NCBI RefSeq assembly: GCF_003346515.1
Contig: NZ_QQNA01000156.1
Location: forward strand, 1-35,754
DNA: 35,754 nucleotides
Source: Streptomyces corynorhini
Lineage (GTDB): Bacteria > Actinomycetota > Actinomycetes > Streptomycetales > Streptomycetaceae
Direction of reading: 5' to 3'
Positions 7,301 to 14,596 of the stretch are shown here, piece after piece. Below the pieces are notes generated by a model. That model ran no database searches. It was not told the origin of the DNA and saw only the letters and a list, made by a program, of their open reading frames with translations. How positions within the stretch are numbered: the first letter of the stretch is position 1; each line of letters starts with the position of its first letter. A program made the translations under genes and the position numbers.

Positions 7301-8296
7301 TCAGTTCCCCACACCGAGGCTGGACATGAACGCGGCCGGGTAGCGGTCGCCGCGCGCCGAGCCCGACGGCACCGCCTTCTCGATCTCGGCGAGGTCGTCC
7401 GCGCCGAGTTCCACCTCCAGCGCGGGCAGCGCCTCGGCCAGCCGCTCGCGGGTGCGGGCGCCGACCAGCGGCACGATGTCCGTACCCTGCGCGGCCACCC
7501 AGGCGATGGCCAGTTGCGCGACGGTGCACCCCTTCGCCCCGGCGACCCGGCGCAGCGCCTCCACGAGGGCGAGGTTGTGCGCCACGTTCTCCTCGGCGAA
7601 GCGCGGGCTGAAGGCGCGGTAGTCGCCGGGGGCCCCGGCGCGGTCGGCGGACCAGTGCCCGGAGATGAGGCCACGGCTGAGGACGCCGTACGCCGTCATG
7701 CCGATGCCCAGTTCCCGCAGGGTGGGCAGGACCTCCGCCTCCACCGCGCGGGAGATCAGCGAGTACTCGATCTGGAGGTCGGCGACCGGGTGTACGGCGT
7801 GGGCGCGGCGGATCGTCGCCGCGTCGACCTCCGAGAGGCCGAGATGCCGCACGTGCCCGGCGTCGATCATTTCCTTGATCGCGCCGACCGTCTCCTCGAT
7901 CGGTACCGCCGGGTCCAGCCGCGCGGGGCGGTAGATGTCGATGTGGTCGGTGCCCAGCCGGGTCAGGGAGTAGGCCAGGAAGTTCTTCACCGCTTCGGGG
8001 CGGCCGTCGGTGCCGCCGAAACCGCCGTCGGGGCCTCGCAGCGCGCCGAACTTCACACTCAGCTGGTAGCTGTCCCGGTCCCGGCCGCGCAGCGCCTCGG
8101 CGAGCAGCAGCTCGTTGTGGCCCATGGCGTAGAAGTCGCCGGTGTCGATCAGGGTGACGCCTGCCTCCAGCGCGGCGTGCACGGTGGCGACGCTCTCCGC
8201 GCGCTCGGTCGGGCCGTAGGCGTCCGACATGCCCATCGCGCCCAGGCCCAGCGCGGAGACGGTCGGTCCGGTGCTGCCCAGGGTTCGTGTCCGCAT
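7301..8296 (-). CDS. Aldo/keto reductase lacking the catalytic histidine
   Basis: A 331-aa NADPH-dependent aldo/keto reductase (TIM barrel, cytoplasmic) of the group using the IEETVGAIKEMIDAGHVRHLG pattern. Of the usual tetrad, D51, Y56 (DTGDFYAMG) and K82 (LSVKFG) are present. The position normally holding His, in Y-x-x-H-R-x-D, reads YRPARLD, giving Ala125. That variant recurs in a subgroup of these reductases and may shift activity or substrate. Cofactor-site residues near the C-terminus (VPLVGARTRERLAEAL) are intact. ATG 8294-8296 has a perfect AAGGAG 6 nt upstream. It diverges from an MmyB-type regulator at 8434, a common arrangement in which the regulator controls the reductase. Substrate unknown. 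Confidence 0.93.
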   Translation of the reverse strand: MRTRTLGSTGPTVSALGLGAMGMSDAYGPTERAESVATVHAALEAGVTLIDTGDFYAMGHNELLLAEALRGRDRDSYQLSVKFGALRGPDGGFGGTDGRPEAVKNFLAYSLTRLGTDHIDIYRPARLDPAVPIEETVGAIKEMIDAGHVRHLGLSEVDAATIRRAHAVHPVADLQIEYSLISRAVEAEVLPTLRELGIGMTAYGVLSRGLISGHWSADRAGAPGDYRAFSPRFAEENVAHNLALVEALRRVAGAKGCTVAQLAIAWVAAQGTDIVPLVGARTRERLAEALPALEVELGADDLAEIEKAVPSGSARGDRYPAAFMSSLGVGN

Positions 8297-8433
8297 CACA
8301 TGCTCCTTAGTCGTCGAACTGCCTCCCACCCTGCGCCGGTGTCGCGGACCTCGAAAGCGGAGCGTTCATCATGGGAGCGGCTCTCCCTGGATCCGCCCGC
8401 TCACCGCGAGGGACCATGGGAGCCATGGGAGCC

Positions 8434-9297
8434 ATGGAACGTGGACAGCTCGCCGATTTCCTGCGCCGCCGCCGCGAGGCGATCCGCCCGGCCGAGGTGG
8501 GCATCGCCGACGGCCCTCGCCGCCGTACGGTCGGCCTGCGCCGAGAGGAGGTGGCGATGCTCGCCGGGATGTCGGTGGACTACGTCGTACGTCTTGAGCA
8601 GGCCCGCAGCAGCCAGCCCTCGCCCCAGCTGCTCACCTCGCTGGCCAGGGCGCTGCGGCTCTCCGACGACGAGCGCGACCACCTGTTCCATCTGGCGGGA
8701 CACCAGCCCCCGCCCGCCGATGGGGTGGCGCGGCTGGCCCGCGCCGGACTGGTGCGGATGCTCGACCTGCTCGGTGACACCCCGGCGCTGGTCCTGTCCG
8801 ACCTGGGGGAGACCCTCGCCCAGAACCGGGCGTCCGTGCTGCTGGCGGGCGACCATCACGGGTTCTCCGGCGACCGGCGCTATGTCGTGTACCGGTGGTT
8901 CACCGACCCGGCCACCCGGGCCGCCAGTGTGCCCGAGGAGCGGGAGCACCAGGCCCGTCAGTTCGTGGCCGACCTGCGCGCGACGGTCGGCCGCCGCTCC
9001 GGCGACCCGGTGGTCACGGGGCTCGTCGAGCGGCTGCGGGCCGAGAGCGCCGACTTCCGGGCGCTCTGGTCCGAGCACCAGGTGGCGGTCCGGCGTGCCG
9101 ACCGCAAGACCATCGTGCACCCGAGGGTGGGTCCCCTGGTGATGGACTGCGAGACGCTGGTCACGCCCGATCACGGGCAGCTGCTGCTGGTGCTCACCCC
9201 GGCGGACGCCGAGGCGCGCGACCGGCTGGAGCTGCTGCGGGTGCTCGGCGTCGAGGAGTTCCCCGAGGGGGTGGCGACGGACCGGTCCGTACGGTGA
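8434..9297 (+). CDS. XRE-family regulator with MmyB-like ligand-binding domain
   Basis: A 287-aa regulator: HTH at about residues 5-70 (LADFLRRRREAIRP, RRRTVGLRREEVAMLAGMSV, YVVRLEQAR) and an MmyB-like sensor domain from about 90 to the end (LGDTPALVLSDLGETLAQN and PRVGPLVMDCETL). MmyB-type domains bind small hydrophobic ligands in the methylenomycin regulator. The start region has a 9-nt repeat, ATGGGAGCC, giving in-frame ATGs at 8416, 8425 and 8434; I chose 8434 because conserved sequence begins there, but 8416 or 8425 are possible. It faces the aldo/keto reductase, its likely target. Its 3' 127 nt overlap the convergent propeller gene. Confidence 0.9.
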   Translation: MERGQLADFLRRRREAIRPAEVGIADGPRRRTVGLRREEVAMLAGMSVDYVVRLEQARSSQPSPQLLTSLARALRLSDDERDHLFHLAGHQPPPADGVARLARAGLVRMLDLLGDTPALVLSDLGETLAQNRASVLLAGDHHGFSGDRRYVVYRWFTDPATRAASVPEEREHQARQFVADLRATVGRRSGDPVVTGLVERLRAESADFRALWSEHQVAVRRADRKTIVHPRVGPLVMDCETLVTPDHGQLLLVLTPADAEARDRLELLRVLGVEEFPEGVATDRSVR

Positions 9298-10271
9298 GGC
9301 CGAGGAAGGCGCGCGGTCAGGAGGTTCGCGTCCCCGCCCGTGGTGAGCGCGCCGCTGGTGACGTGGACGGTGTCCCCCGCCACGGCGACGGCCGTGGTGT
9401 TCCGCAGCCCGTCGTGCTGGTCGAGTACGGTGCGGCCGGGCCTGCCCGGGGTGATGAGCACGACTTCGCTGGGGAGGTTGAGGGCGGCCAGCAGCTGATC
9501 TCCCCGCCCCGTGAAGGCGAAGTCGTCGACGCTGTCCAGCCCCGCGACTTTGATCTGGGGCCTCCCCGCCGTTCCCCCGCCCGTCAGCGGGATGCGCAGG
9601 ATCGTTCCGCGATCGCTGTTGGACACCCACACCGCGCCGTTGTGCACCTTCACGCCGTTGGGGCCGAAGAAGTCGGTCGGGGAGAGGTCGTGTCCACCGG
9701 CCCAGACCGTGGCCGCCCCGCCGTGCGGCCGGACCCGCCACACCTTTCCCAGCGTGGAGTCGGTGATGTAGAAGTTCCCCGTACGGCGGTCCCTGGCGAG
9801 CCCGTTGGCGAAGCTCGCCGCCGGGAGAGCCGCGAAACGGGTCGGCTCTCCGCCGGGGGGCAGCTTCCACAGGCCGGTGAGGTGGCTGTCGCCCGCCGAG
9901 TACAGGAAGTACAGGGTGCCGTCCTCGGTACGTTCGATCCCTGTCACATTGGGCGCTCCGACGCGCGGGGTGTTCACACCTCCGTCCGCGGGCAGCGGCA
10001 TGGTCGCCAGCACCTCGACGCGTCCGTCGAGGGAGACGTGTGCCACCTGACGGGACAGGATGAAACCGACATCGACCGAACCGTCCGGCTCCACGACGAC
10101 GCTCTCCGCCACCTGCCCGTTCGGCCGGTCGAAGTGAGCGACGACGCGCGGGTCCGAAAGGGGTGGCGTGGCCGCTTCGGCCGTTGTCGAAACCGCTGTC
10201 GAAACCGCTGTAAGGCCCATCAGCACGGCTGCCGTGGCCAGAGCAGGCCGGACGCCGAGGTGTTTCCGCAC
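9171..10271 (-). CDS. Secreted beta-propeller (SMP-30/NHL-like) protein
   Basis: A 366-aa exported protein. A signal peptide covers about residues 1-34 (basic start, Ala/Val/Leu core, likely cleavage after AEA). The rest is a repeated beta-propeller resembling SMP-30/gluconolactonase or NHL proteins: SVVVEPDGSVDVGFI, GIERTEDGTLYFLY, NGLARDRRTGNFYITDS, PNGVKVHNGAVWVSNSDRG. Streptomyces homologues are commonly hypothetical. GTG 10269-10271 is chosen because GGAG lies 6 nt upstream and the signal peptide begins there. The last ~40 residues (Ser/Arg-rich) read antisense through the 3' end of the neighbouring regulator, giving an unusual 127-nt convergent overlap; the ancestral stop may have been lost. 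The catalytic role, if any, is unknown. Confidence 0.8.
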   Translation of the reverse strand: MRKHLGVRPALATAAVLMGLTAVSTAVSTTAEAATPPLSDPRVVAHFDRPNGQVAESVVVEPDGSVDVGFILSRQVAHVSLDGRVEVLATMPLPADGGVNTPRVGAPNVTGIERTEDGTLYFLYSAGDSHLTGLWKLPPGGEPTRFAALPAASFANGLARDRRTGNFYITDSTLGKVWRVRPHGGAATVWAGGHDLSPTDFFGPNGVKVHNGAVWVSNSDRGTILRIPLTGGGTAGRPQIKVAGLDSVDDFAFTGRGDQLLAALNLPSEVVLITPGRPGRTVLDQHDGLRNTTAVAVAGDTVHVTSGALTTGGDANLLTARLPRPHRTDRSVATPSGNSSTPSTRSSSSRSRASASAGVSTSSSCP

Positions 10272-10478
10272 AAGTAACTCCGATCCGATGTGTTTCCTGG
10301 CGGCGGGCGAGGGGACGGCTCGTCGCGCGTATGCCCTGCTGGTCGTCGCGTGTACGCCCTGCCGGGAAACGAGCATCGGTCCCTCCCGCGCGGCCCAGCC
10401 AGTACCCCGCCCAACCCAGGAATCGCAGTACCACGCTGAGAGACGCCGGGAACCGCCTGGTGCGCGACACTGGAGACC

Positions 10479-11447
10479 ATGAGCCTGCCGGACAACTCCC
10501 TGGGCGAGGCGCTGCGTGCCTGGCGCGATCGTCTGACGACGGAGGACGTCGGCCTGCCGGCCACCGGACGCAGGCGCACGGCCGGACTGCGTCGCGAGGA
10601 GCTGGCGTCACTCGCCGGGGTCTCCGTCGACTACCTCCTGCGCCTGGAGCAGGGCCGGGCCCGCCGCCCGTCGCGTTCCGTGGTCGCCTCGCTCGCCCGC
10701 GCGCTGCGCCTGACGGACGACGAGGCGTGCCATCTGCATCTCGTCGCGGGCCTTCTGCCGCCGACGCCGGGCCGGGTTCCGCATGAGGTATCGCCGAGCG
10801 TCGACCGGCTCGTCAGCCGGTGGGGCGATATTCCGGTGGGCGTGTTCTCGGCCTCGTGGACCCTGCTGACCTGGACGGATTCCTGGGCGGCGGTGCTGGG
10901 CGACCCGGCCGCCCGCACGCCGCGGGAACGGAACCTGGTACGAGAGGTCTTCGCCGAACCAGGTTCCGTTTCCTCCCCCACGGATCCCGCTGATCCCGTC
11001 GATCCCGCTGATCCCGTCGATCCCGCGCATCCTGTCGGCCCCACCGATCCCAGCAACCCCACCAACCCCACCAATCCCGCCAACCCCACCGACCGGAGCA
11101 CCGGCGCCTTCAAAGCGGCACTGGTCGCCGATCTGCGGCTCGCTCGCGCCGCGTACCCGGGGGAGAGCGACCTCAGCGCACTGATCCACGAGACCGCGCG
11201 GGCCAGTGCCGACTTCCGGCGGCTGTGGGCGACCGCGACGCTCGGTTCGCGGCTGAGCGGCCGCAAGCGGATCCAGCACCGCCGCGTCGGAGAGATCGTG
11301 CTGGACCGTGATGTGCTGAAGGTGCCGGACCACGACGTGAGGATCGTGACGTTCACGGCCGAGCCCGGCACACCGGACGCGGAGAAGCTGGACTCGCTGC
11401 TGCGGGCCACCGCCGTTCGTACGGCACTGCCGCTCCGCGCCGGATGA
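10479..11447 (+). CDS. XRE/MmyB-like regulator with a nonapeptide-style Pro repeat insert
   Basis: A 322-aa regulator with the same architecture as the one at 8434: HTH at about 8-75 (LGEALRAWRDRLTTEDVGLP, RRTAGLRREELASLAGVSVD), then the MmyB-like sensor domain with SASWTLLTWTDSWAAVLGDP and RRVGEIVLDRDVL. The sensor domain is interrupted at residues 169-204 by twelve tripeptides of the pattern x-P-x (DPADPV..., then NPTNPT...), absent from the paralogue in this window. GGAGA lies only 2 nt before ATG 10479, so initiation may be weak or leaderless. It diverges from the secreted propeller gene across 207 nt with no clear promoter motif, and may regulate it. Confidence 0.88.
   Translation: MSLPDNSLGEALRAWRDRLTTEDVGLPATGRRRTAGLRREELASLAGVSVDYLLRLEQGRARRPSRSVVASLARALRLTDDEACHLHLVAGLLPPTPGRVPHEVSPSVDRLVSRWGDIPVGVFSASWTLLTWTDSWAAVLGDPAARTPRERNLVREVFAEPGSVSSPTDPADPVDPADPVDPAHPVGPTDPSNPTNPTNPANPTDRSTGAFKAALVADLRLARAAYPGESDLSALIHETARASADFRRLWATATLGSRLSGRKRIQHRRVGEIVLDRDVLKVPDHDVRIVTFTAEPGTPDAEKLDSLLRATAVRTALPLRAG
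10983..11090 (+). repeat. 9-nt in-frame minisatellite, 12 units, inside a regulator gene
   Basis: Twelve 9-nt units: first alternating GATCCCGCT/GATCCCGTC, then AACCCCACC-type. Each codes for three residues with a central Pro. The first and second halves have diverged in sequence but keep the period, pointing to successive expansions. Confidence 0.95.
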
Positions 11448-11474
11448 CCGGATTGACCGGATGACCGGATGAGG

Positions 11475-11909
11475 TCAGACGCTCTTCTGGCAGGTGTAGT
11501 TCGACACTGTCTTCCCTGTCTTCCCGCCATGCACCACGTACAGCTCCAGCCGGACGCACTCGGTGCCGATGCCCGACTTCAACCGCGCATCAGTCGACGA
11601 CTTCGTCACTGTGGCGTCGCTGGCCGCCCAGTTCTGCGCTACCCACCCCGCCGGCTTGCCTCCTTTGCCCCGGTCCGAGATCGAATACCGCCAGTGCAGC
11701 CTCAGCTTCCGCTCTCCGCTCCGGCTCTTCGCGATCCGGACCGAGACTGTGCCTTTGCCGAGGGACTTCGCCACGCACGCGGTCACGGAGATCGGACCGG
11801 CGCTGGACGCCCCGCCCCCGCACGAGGTGGCGTGTGCCGGGGCGGCCAGGGCCAGACTCGGCGCGACCACCGCGCACGTCACCAAGAACACCTTGAAGCG
11901 ATTACGCAT
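11475..11909 (-). CDS. Small secreted protein with four cysteines, unknown function
   Basis: A 144-aa protein with a clear signal peptide (MRNRFK start, hydrophobic core, cleavage likely after AHA near residue 27). The mature part is basic, with four cysteines (SCGGG, ACVAK, ECVRL, TCQKS) that could form two disulfides, and short beta-type segments (GTVSVRIAKS, KLRLHWRYSI, VRLELYVVHGG). No family recognised. ATG 11907-11909 has GGGAG about 4 nt upstream. It is convergent with the MmyB-like regulator over a 27-nt gap made of GACCGGAT repeats. Confidence 0.75.
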   Translation of the reverse strand: MRNRFKVFLVTCAVVAPSLALAAPAHATSCGGGASSAGPISVTACVAKSLGKGTVSVRIAKSRSGERKLRLHWRYSISDRGKGGKPAGWVAQNWAASDATVTKSSTDARLKSGIGTECVRLELYVVHGGKTGKTVSNYTCQKSV

Positions 11910-12391
11910 AATTCTCCCGCACTAGGGCCATTTGATCCTGTGTTGGAGAGTTACCCGTACTTTGCGGCCTTCCAGTCGGGGCGAAGGTGATTCGCCTCTA
12001 TCGTGCGAAAAGACCGGGGGAGAAATGATTCTCCAGGTGCCCTGTTGTGTACCCTGCCCGCCTCCTCCGGCCCGCCGGGTGGAGGGGTGGTCGTTTCGCG
12101 TCCCGAGCCCCGCGCCCCGAGCCCCGGGCCTCGGGTCCCGAGCCCTTCCCAGAGGAATGGGTGGTTGAGGGAAACCCTCCCTCCCTTCCCCTCTCCTCCG
12201 TCCCCGCAGATCCCTGGGCGCCTGCTCTGAGCAGACAGTATGACAATCCGTGATCAGCTTGCCACGTAACGTGGTGAACGTTTAGCGTTCCCCTCGCTTG
12301 CCTCGCTTGCTCCACTTGCCACATAAGTCGGCCCCGGCGGTGCATCAACACCACTCCGGGGCCTCACCACAGAATCGAACGAACCTCGATC
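11910..12391. other. 482-nt intergenic region with repeats and a short palindrome
   Basis: No convincing gene. It contains a CCCGAGCCC-rich patch (about 12100-12150), a 13-nt palindrome CCACGTAACGTGG (12262-12274), and a 9-nt direct repeat TCGCTTGCC/TCGCTTGCT/CCACTTGCC (about 12294-12321). It is more AT-rich near both ends (11920-11950 and 12240-12300), as expected where promoters for the flanking divergent genes lie. The palindrome about 120 nt before ATG 12392 is a possible operator. Confidence 0.5.
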
Positions 12392-13687
12392 ATGGCTTCC
12401 ACGGATTTTAGTCCCGCCCTCGCCGTTTCCGCCCACCCCCACGCCAAGCCGGGGTACGGAAAACGCTCCGCCCCCGACCAAGCCCCGCGCGGCAGCGCGG
12501 ACTTCGTACACCTGCGTCCCCGGGAAGCGGCGATCGCGGCGTACATCGACCGGCTGTCCGAGGGCGCCGCGATCGGGTACAAGCCGCTCGCCGCGAACCT
12601 TGCCGACTACGGGCAGCAGGCGTGCGGCAAGGCGTTGAGATTCCTCTCCGACGCCGGTCATCTGCGCCGGGTGAAGGAGCACTTGGTGCTGGAGGACAAC
12701 AGCTACCGCTGGGTCACACGTACGTACTTCTCGCGTACGGCGCGCGACGACGACTGGTGGAAGGCGTACGTGAGCGGCCTGCGCGGGATCGATCTGACCG
12801 AGCTGGAGCGGCGGTTGAGGGCGGAGCCGCGACCGGGCGCCGACGTGACCGCCGACGCCGACACGGCCGGAGACGAGGCCGCGCATGCGGGCGCAGACGT
12901 GGTCGCGGATGCGGGCGCAGGCGTGGTCGGCGGTATGGGCGTGGCCGGAGGCGCGGGCGTGGGTGTGGACGCCGAGCCGGAGCCGGTGTCCCCGCCCGAA
13001 CAGGCACCCGGGGCGTTCCGTGCGGAGCCCACGGCCGCCCGTGCGGAGCCCACGGCCGCCCGTACGGAACCCGCGTCGCGACCCGCGTACCGCGTCCTCG
13101 CCCGGCTCGGCCGTACCGAACCCCGGATGACCCTGTCCGCCGCCGAATGCGCCGCCCTCGAAGCGCTCGCCGCCGAGTGGCTGGCGCGCGGTGCGACACC
13201 GGACCACATCACCCGTTCCCTGACCGCCGGGCTGCCCCAGCCCCTGCACAGCCCCGGCGCGATCGCCCGGGTCCGACTGGAGAACCACATGCCGCCCCTG
13301 CCCAGCAGCACGAGTGAGCCCGCCTACATCAGCCGTGCCGTCATGACCTGCATTTCCTGCGACAGCGACGAGACGACGACGCTGCTCCTGCGCGGCGTGT
13401 GCGTCGACTGCCGGGAGGAGATGGAGGCGTACGACGCGGCGGAGGAGACCGGGGAGATCATCGACGCCGTCCCCGACACCTTCCGCGCGGTCCCCGCCAA
13501 GGTGGAGGTGGCCCGCCGCGCCGATCAGCTGCGCGCCCTGGCCGGCCTCAAGTGCCGCCCGATCCCCGAGCCGGTGCACAGCGAAGCCGTACGCGCACAC
13601 GCGACCGCGACGACCGCGACCGTGACCGCTGCGACCGCTGCGACCGCCGTGCGCGTACGGCCCCCACGAGCGACGGAGGCCGAATGA
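12392..13687 (+). CDS. Winged-helix protein with C-terminal zinc-ribbon-like motif
   Basis: A 431-aa protein of a type found in many copies in Streptomyces, often annotated as helix-turn-helix or MarR-like. Residues about 40-125 form a winged-helix region (LRPREAAIAAYIDRLSEGAA, ACGKALRFLSDAGHLRRVKE, DNSYRWVTRTYF). A low-complexity linker (about 150-240) contains Gly/Ala/Asp repeats and a 21-nt duplication (13021-13041, 13042-13062). A conserved helical block follows (ECAALEALAAEWLARGATP, HSPGAIARVRLENHMPP), then C320-x2-C323...C337-x2-C340, a probable zinc ribbon. The tail is Ala/Thr/Arg-rich. ATG 12392 has no obvious Shine-Dalgarno. The Uma2 gene starts 64 nt downstream, so they may be cotranscribed. 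Role unknown; DNA binding is likely. Confidence 0.75.
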   Translation: MASTDFSPALAVSAHPHAKPGYGKRSAPDQAPRGSADFVHLRPREAAIAAYIDRLSEGAAIGYKPLAANLADYGQQACGKALRFLSDAGHLRRVKEHLVLEDNSYRWVTRTYFSRTARDDDWWKAYVSGLRGIDLTELERRLRAEPRPGADVTADADTAGDEAAHAGADVVADAGAGVVGGMGVAGGAGVGVDAEPEPVSPPEQAPGAFRAEPTAARAEPTAARTEPASRPAYRVLARLGRTEPRMTLSAAECAALEALAAEWLARGATPDHITRSLTAGLPQPLHSPGAIARVRLENHMPPLPSSTSEPAYISRAVMTCISCDSDETTTLLLRGVCVDCREEMEAYDAAEETGEIIDAVPDTFRAVPAKVEVARRADQLRALAGLKCRPIPEPVHSEAVRAHATATTATVTAATAATAVRVRPPRATEAE

Positions 13688-13751
13688 GCGTGCAAGAGAT
13701 GCTGGTCAGGGCACCATGGCAGGGCACCATGGGAGGGAAGGAGGCGACACC

Positions 13752-14336
13752 ATGACCCCCAGGACCGCTGACCGGCCCCAGCCTCAGATGTCGATCGAGG
13801 AGTTCGAAGAGCTTGAGCGCCGTGCACCCGAGATGGTGCGGCTTGAGTTCCTCAATGGAAAGATCCAGGTCAAAGCGGTGCCGGACGGTAATCACGGGCA
13901 GATCATCATGTGGCTGCTCAAGCAGTGCATGCGATGGCGCCCGGAATTGTCGCTCTTTCCGGAGCAGGGGCTGAAGATCGATTCGTACCGCAAGGGGCGG
14001 GCTCGCCCCGACGGGGTTCTGGCGCCCGAGGAACACTTCGTCGGCGCCGGGGAGTGGGCCGAGCCCAAGGGCGTCCTGATGGCGGTCGAGGTCACGTCGA
14101 AGGACCCCGACACCAATCAGCGTGACCACGTCGAGAAGCCGCAGGGCTACGCGGCGTCGGGTATCCCCGTCTACCTCCTCGTGGACCGCGAGACCTGTTC
14201 CGTCACCGTTCATGCCGAGCCCGAGGACGGCGTCTACCGCGCTGTCACCACGCGCCCCTTCGGCGCCGTCGTCGAGCTTCCCGACCCGGTCGGGATCACG
14301 CTCGAAACGGAGAAGCTCAAGGACTACGTGGACTGA
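13752..14336 (+). CDS. Uma2 family (PD-(D/E)XK) protein
   Basis: A 194-aa Uma2-family protein, a restriction-endonuclease-like fold that is widespread and multiplied in Streptomyces and cyanobacteria; the substrate is unknown. Family marks are MSIEEFEELERRAPEMVRLE (recognition of the start), the catalytic-type D87 in RARPDGVL, E113 in LMAVEVTSKD, then HVEKPQGYAASGIPVYLLVD. ATG 13752 is fixed by AAGGAGG (13738-13744) at 7-nt spacing; an ATG at 13716 is in frame but has no such site. Confidence 0.92.
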   Translation: MTPRTADRPQPQMSIEEFEELERRAPEMVRLEFLNGKIQVKAVPDGNHGQIIMWLLKQCMRWRPELSLFPEQGLKIDSYRKGRARPDGVLAPEEHFVGAGEWAEPKGVLMAVEVTSKDPDTNQRDHVEKPQGYAASGIPVYLLVDRETCSVTVHAEPEDGVYRAVTTRPFGAVVELPDPVGITLETEKLKDYVD

Positions 14337-14398
14337 CGTCCGAGGTGAGCGCGGTCCGGCGCGCGCTCCCGCCCTGGCGTCCCGAGAAAGGCCGCCGC

Positions 14399-14419
14399 GT
14401 CCACGTGCGTGACGTGGAC
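14399..14419. terminator. Hairpin after the Uma2 gene
   Basis: GTCCACGT (14399-14406) pairs with ACGTGGAC (14412-14419) over a GCGTG loop. It lies 63 nt past the Uma2 stop, in the 260-nt gap before ask. It probably separates the accessory block from the ask-asd operon. No consensus ask promoter is evident to me, although TTAAACT near 14550 could serve as a -10. Confidence 0.5.
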
Positions 14420-14596
14420 CACGTTTCCGCGTGCTTGTCCTCATCGGGGGCATGCATCCCCACCGAGCGGCCGTGTTCGGCGGCGGTGGTGATCACGGAG
14501 TGAGCGGGACATCTCACGATGTGGTATTACCCGGTCGAACAGCGGCCGCTCGTTAAACTGAGCCGACAGTGACTAGGGACTGAGCGAGGAGCGCAC

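Noticed and set aside
7139..9142. 667-aa plus-strand frame opposite the aldo/keto reductase
   Set aside because: Antisense shadow of the reductase continuing out of frame through the regulator; no motifs.
8401..10611. 736-aa open frame on the minus strand over two regulators and the propeller
   Set aside because: It overlaps three better-supported genes and is low-complexity Arg/Gly/Ala sequence.
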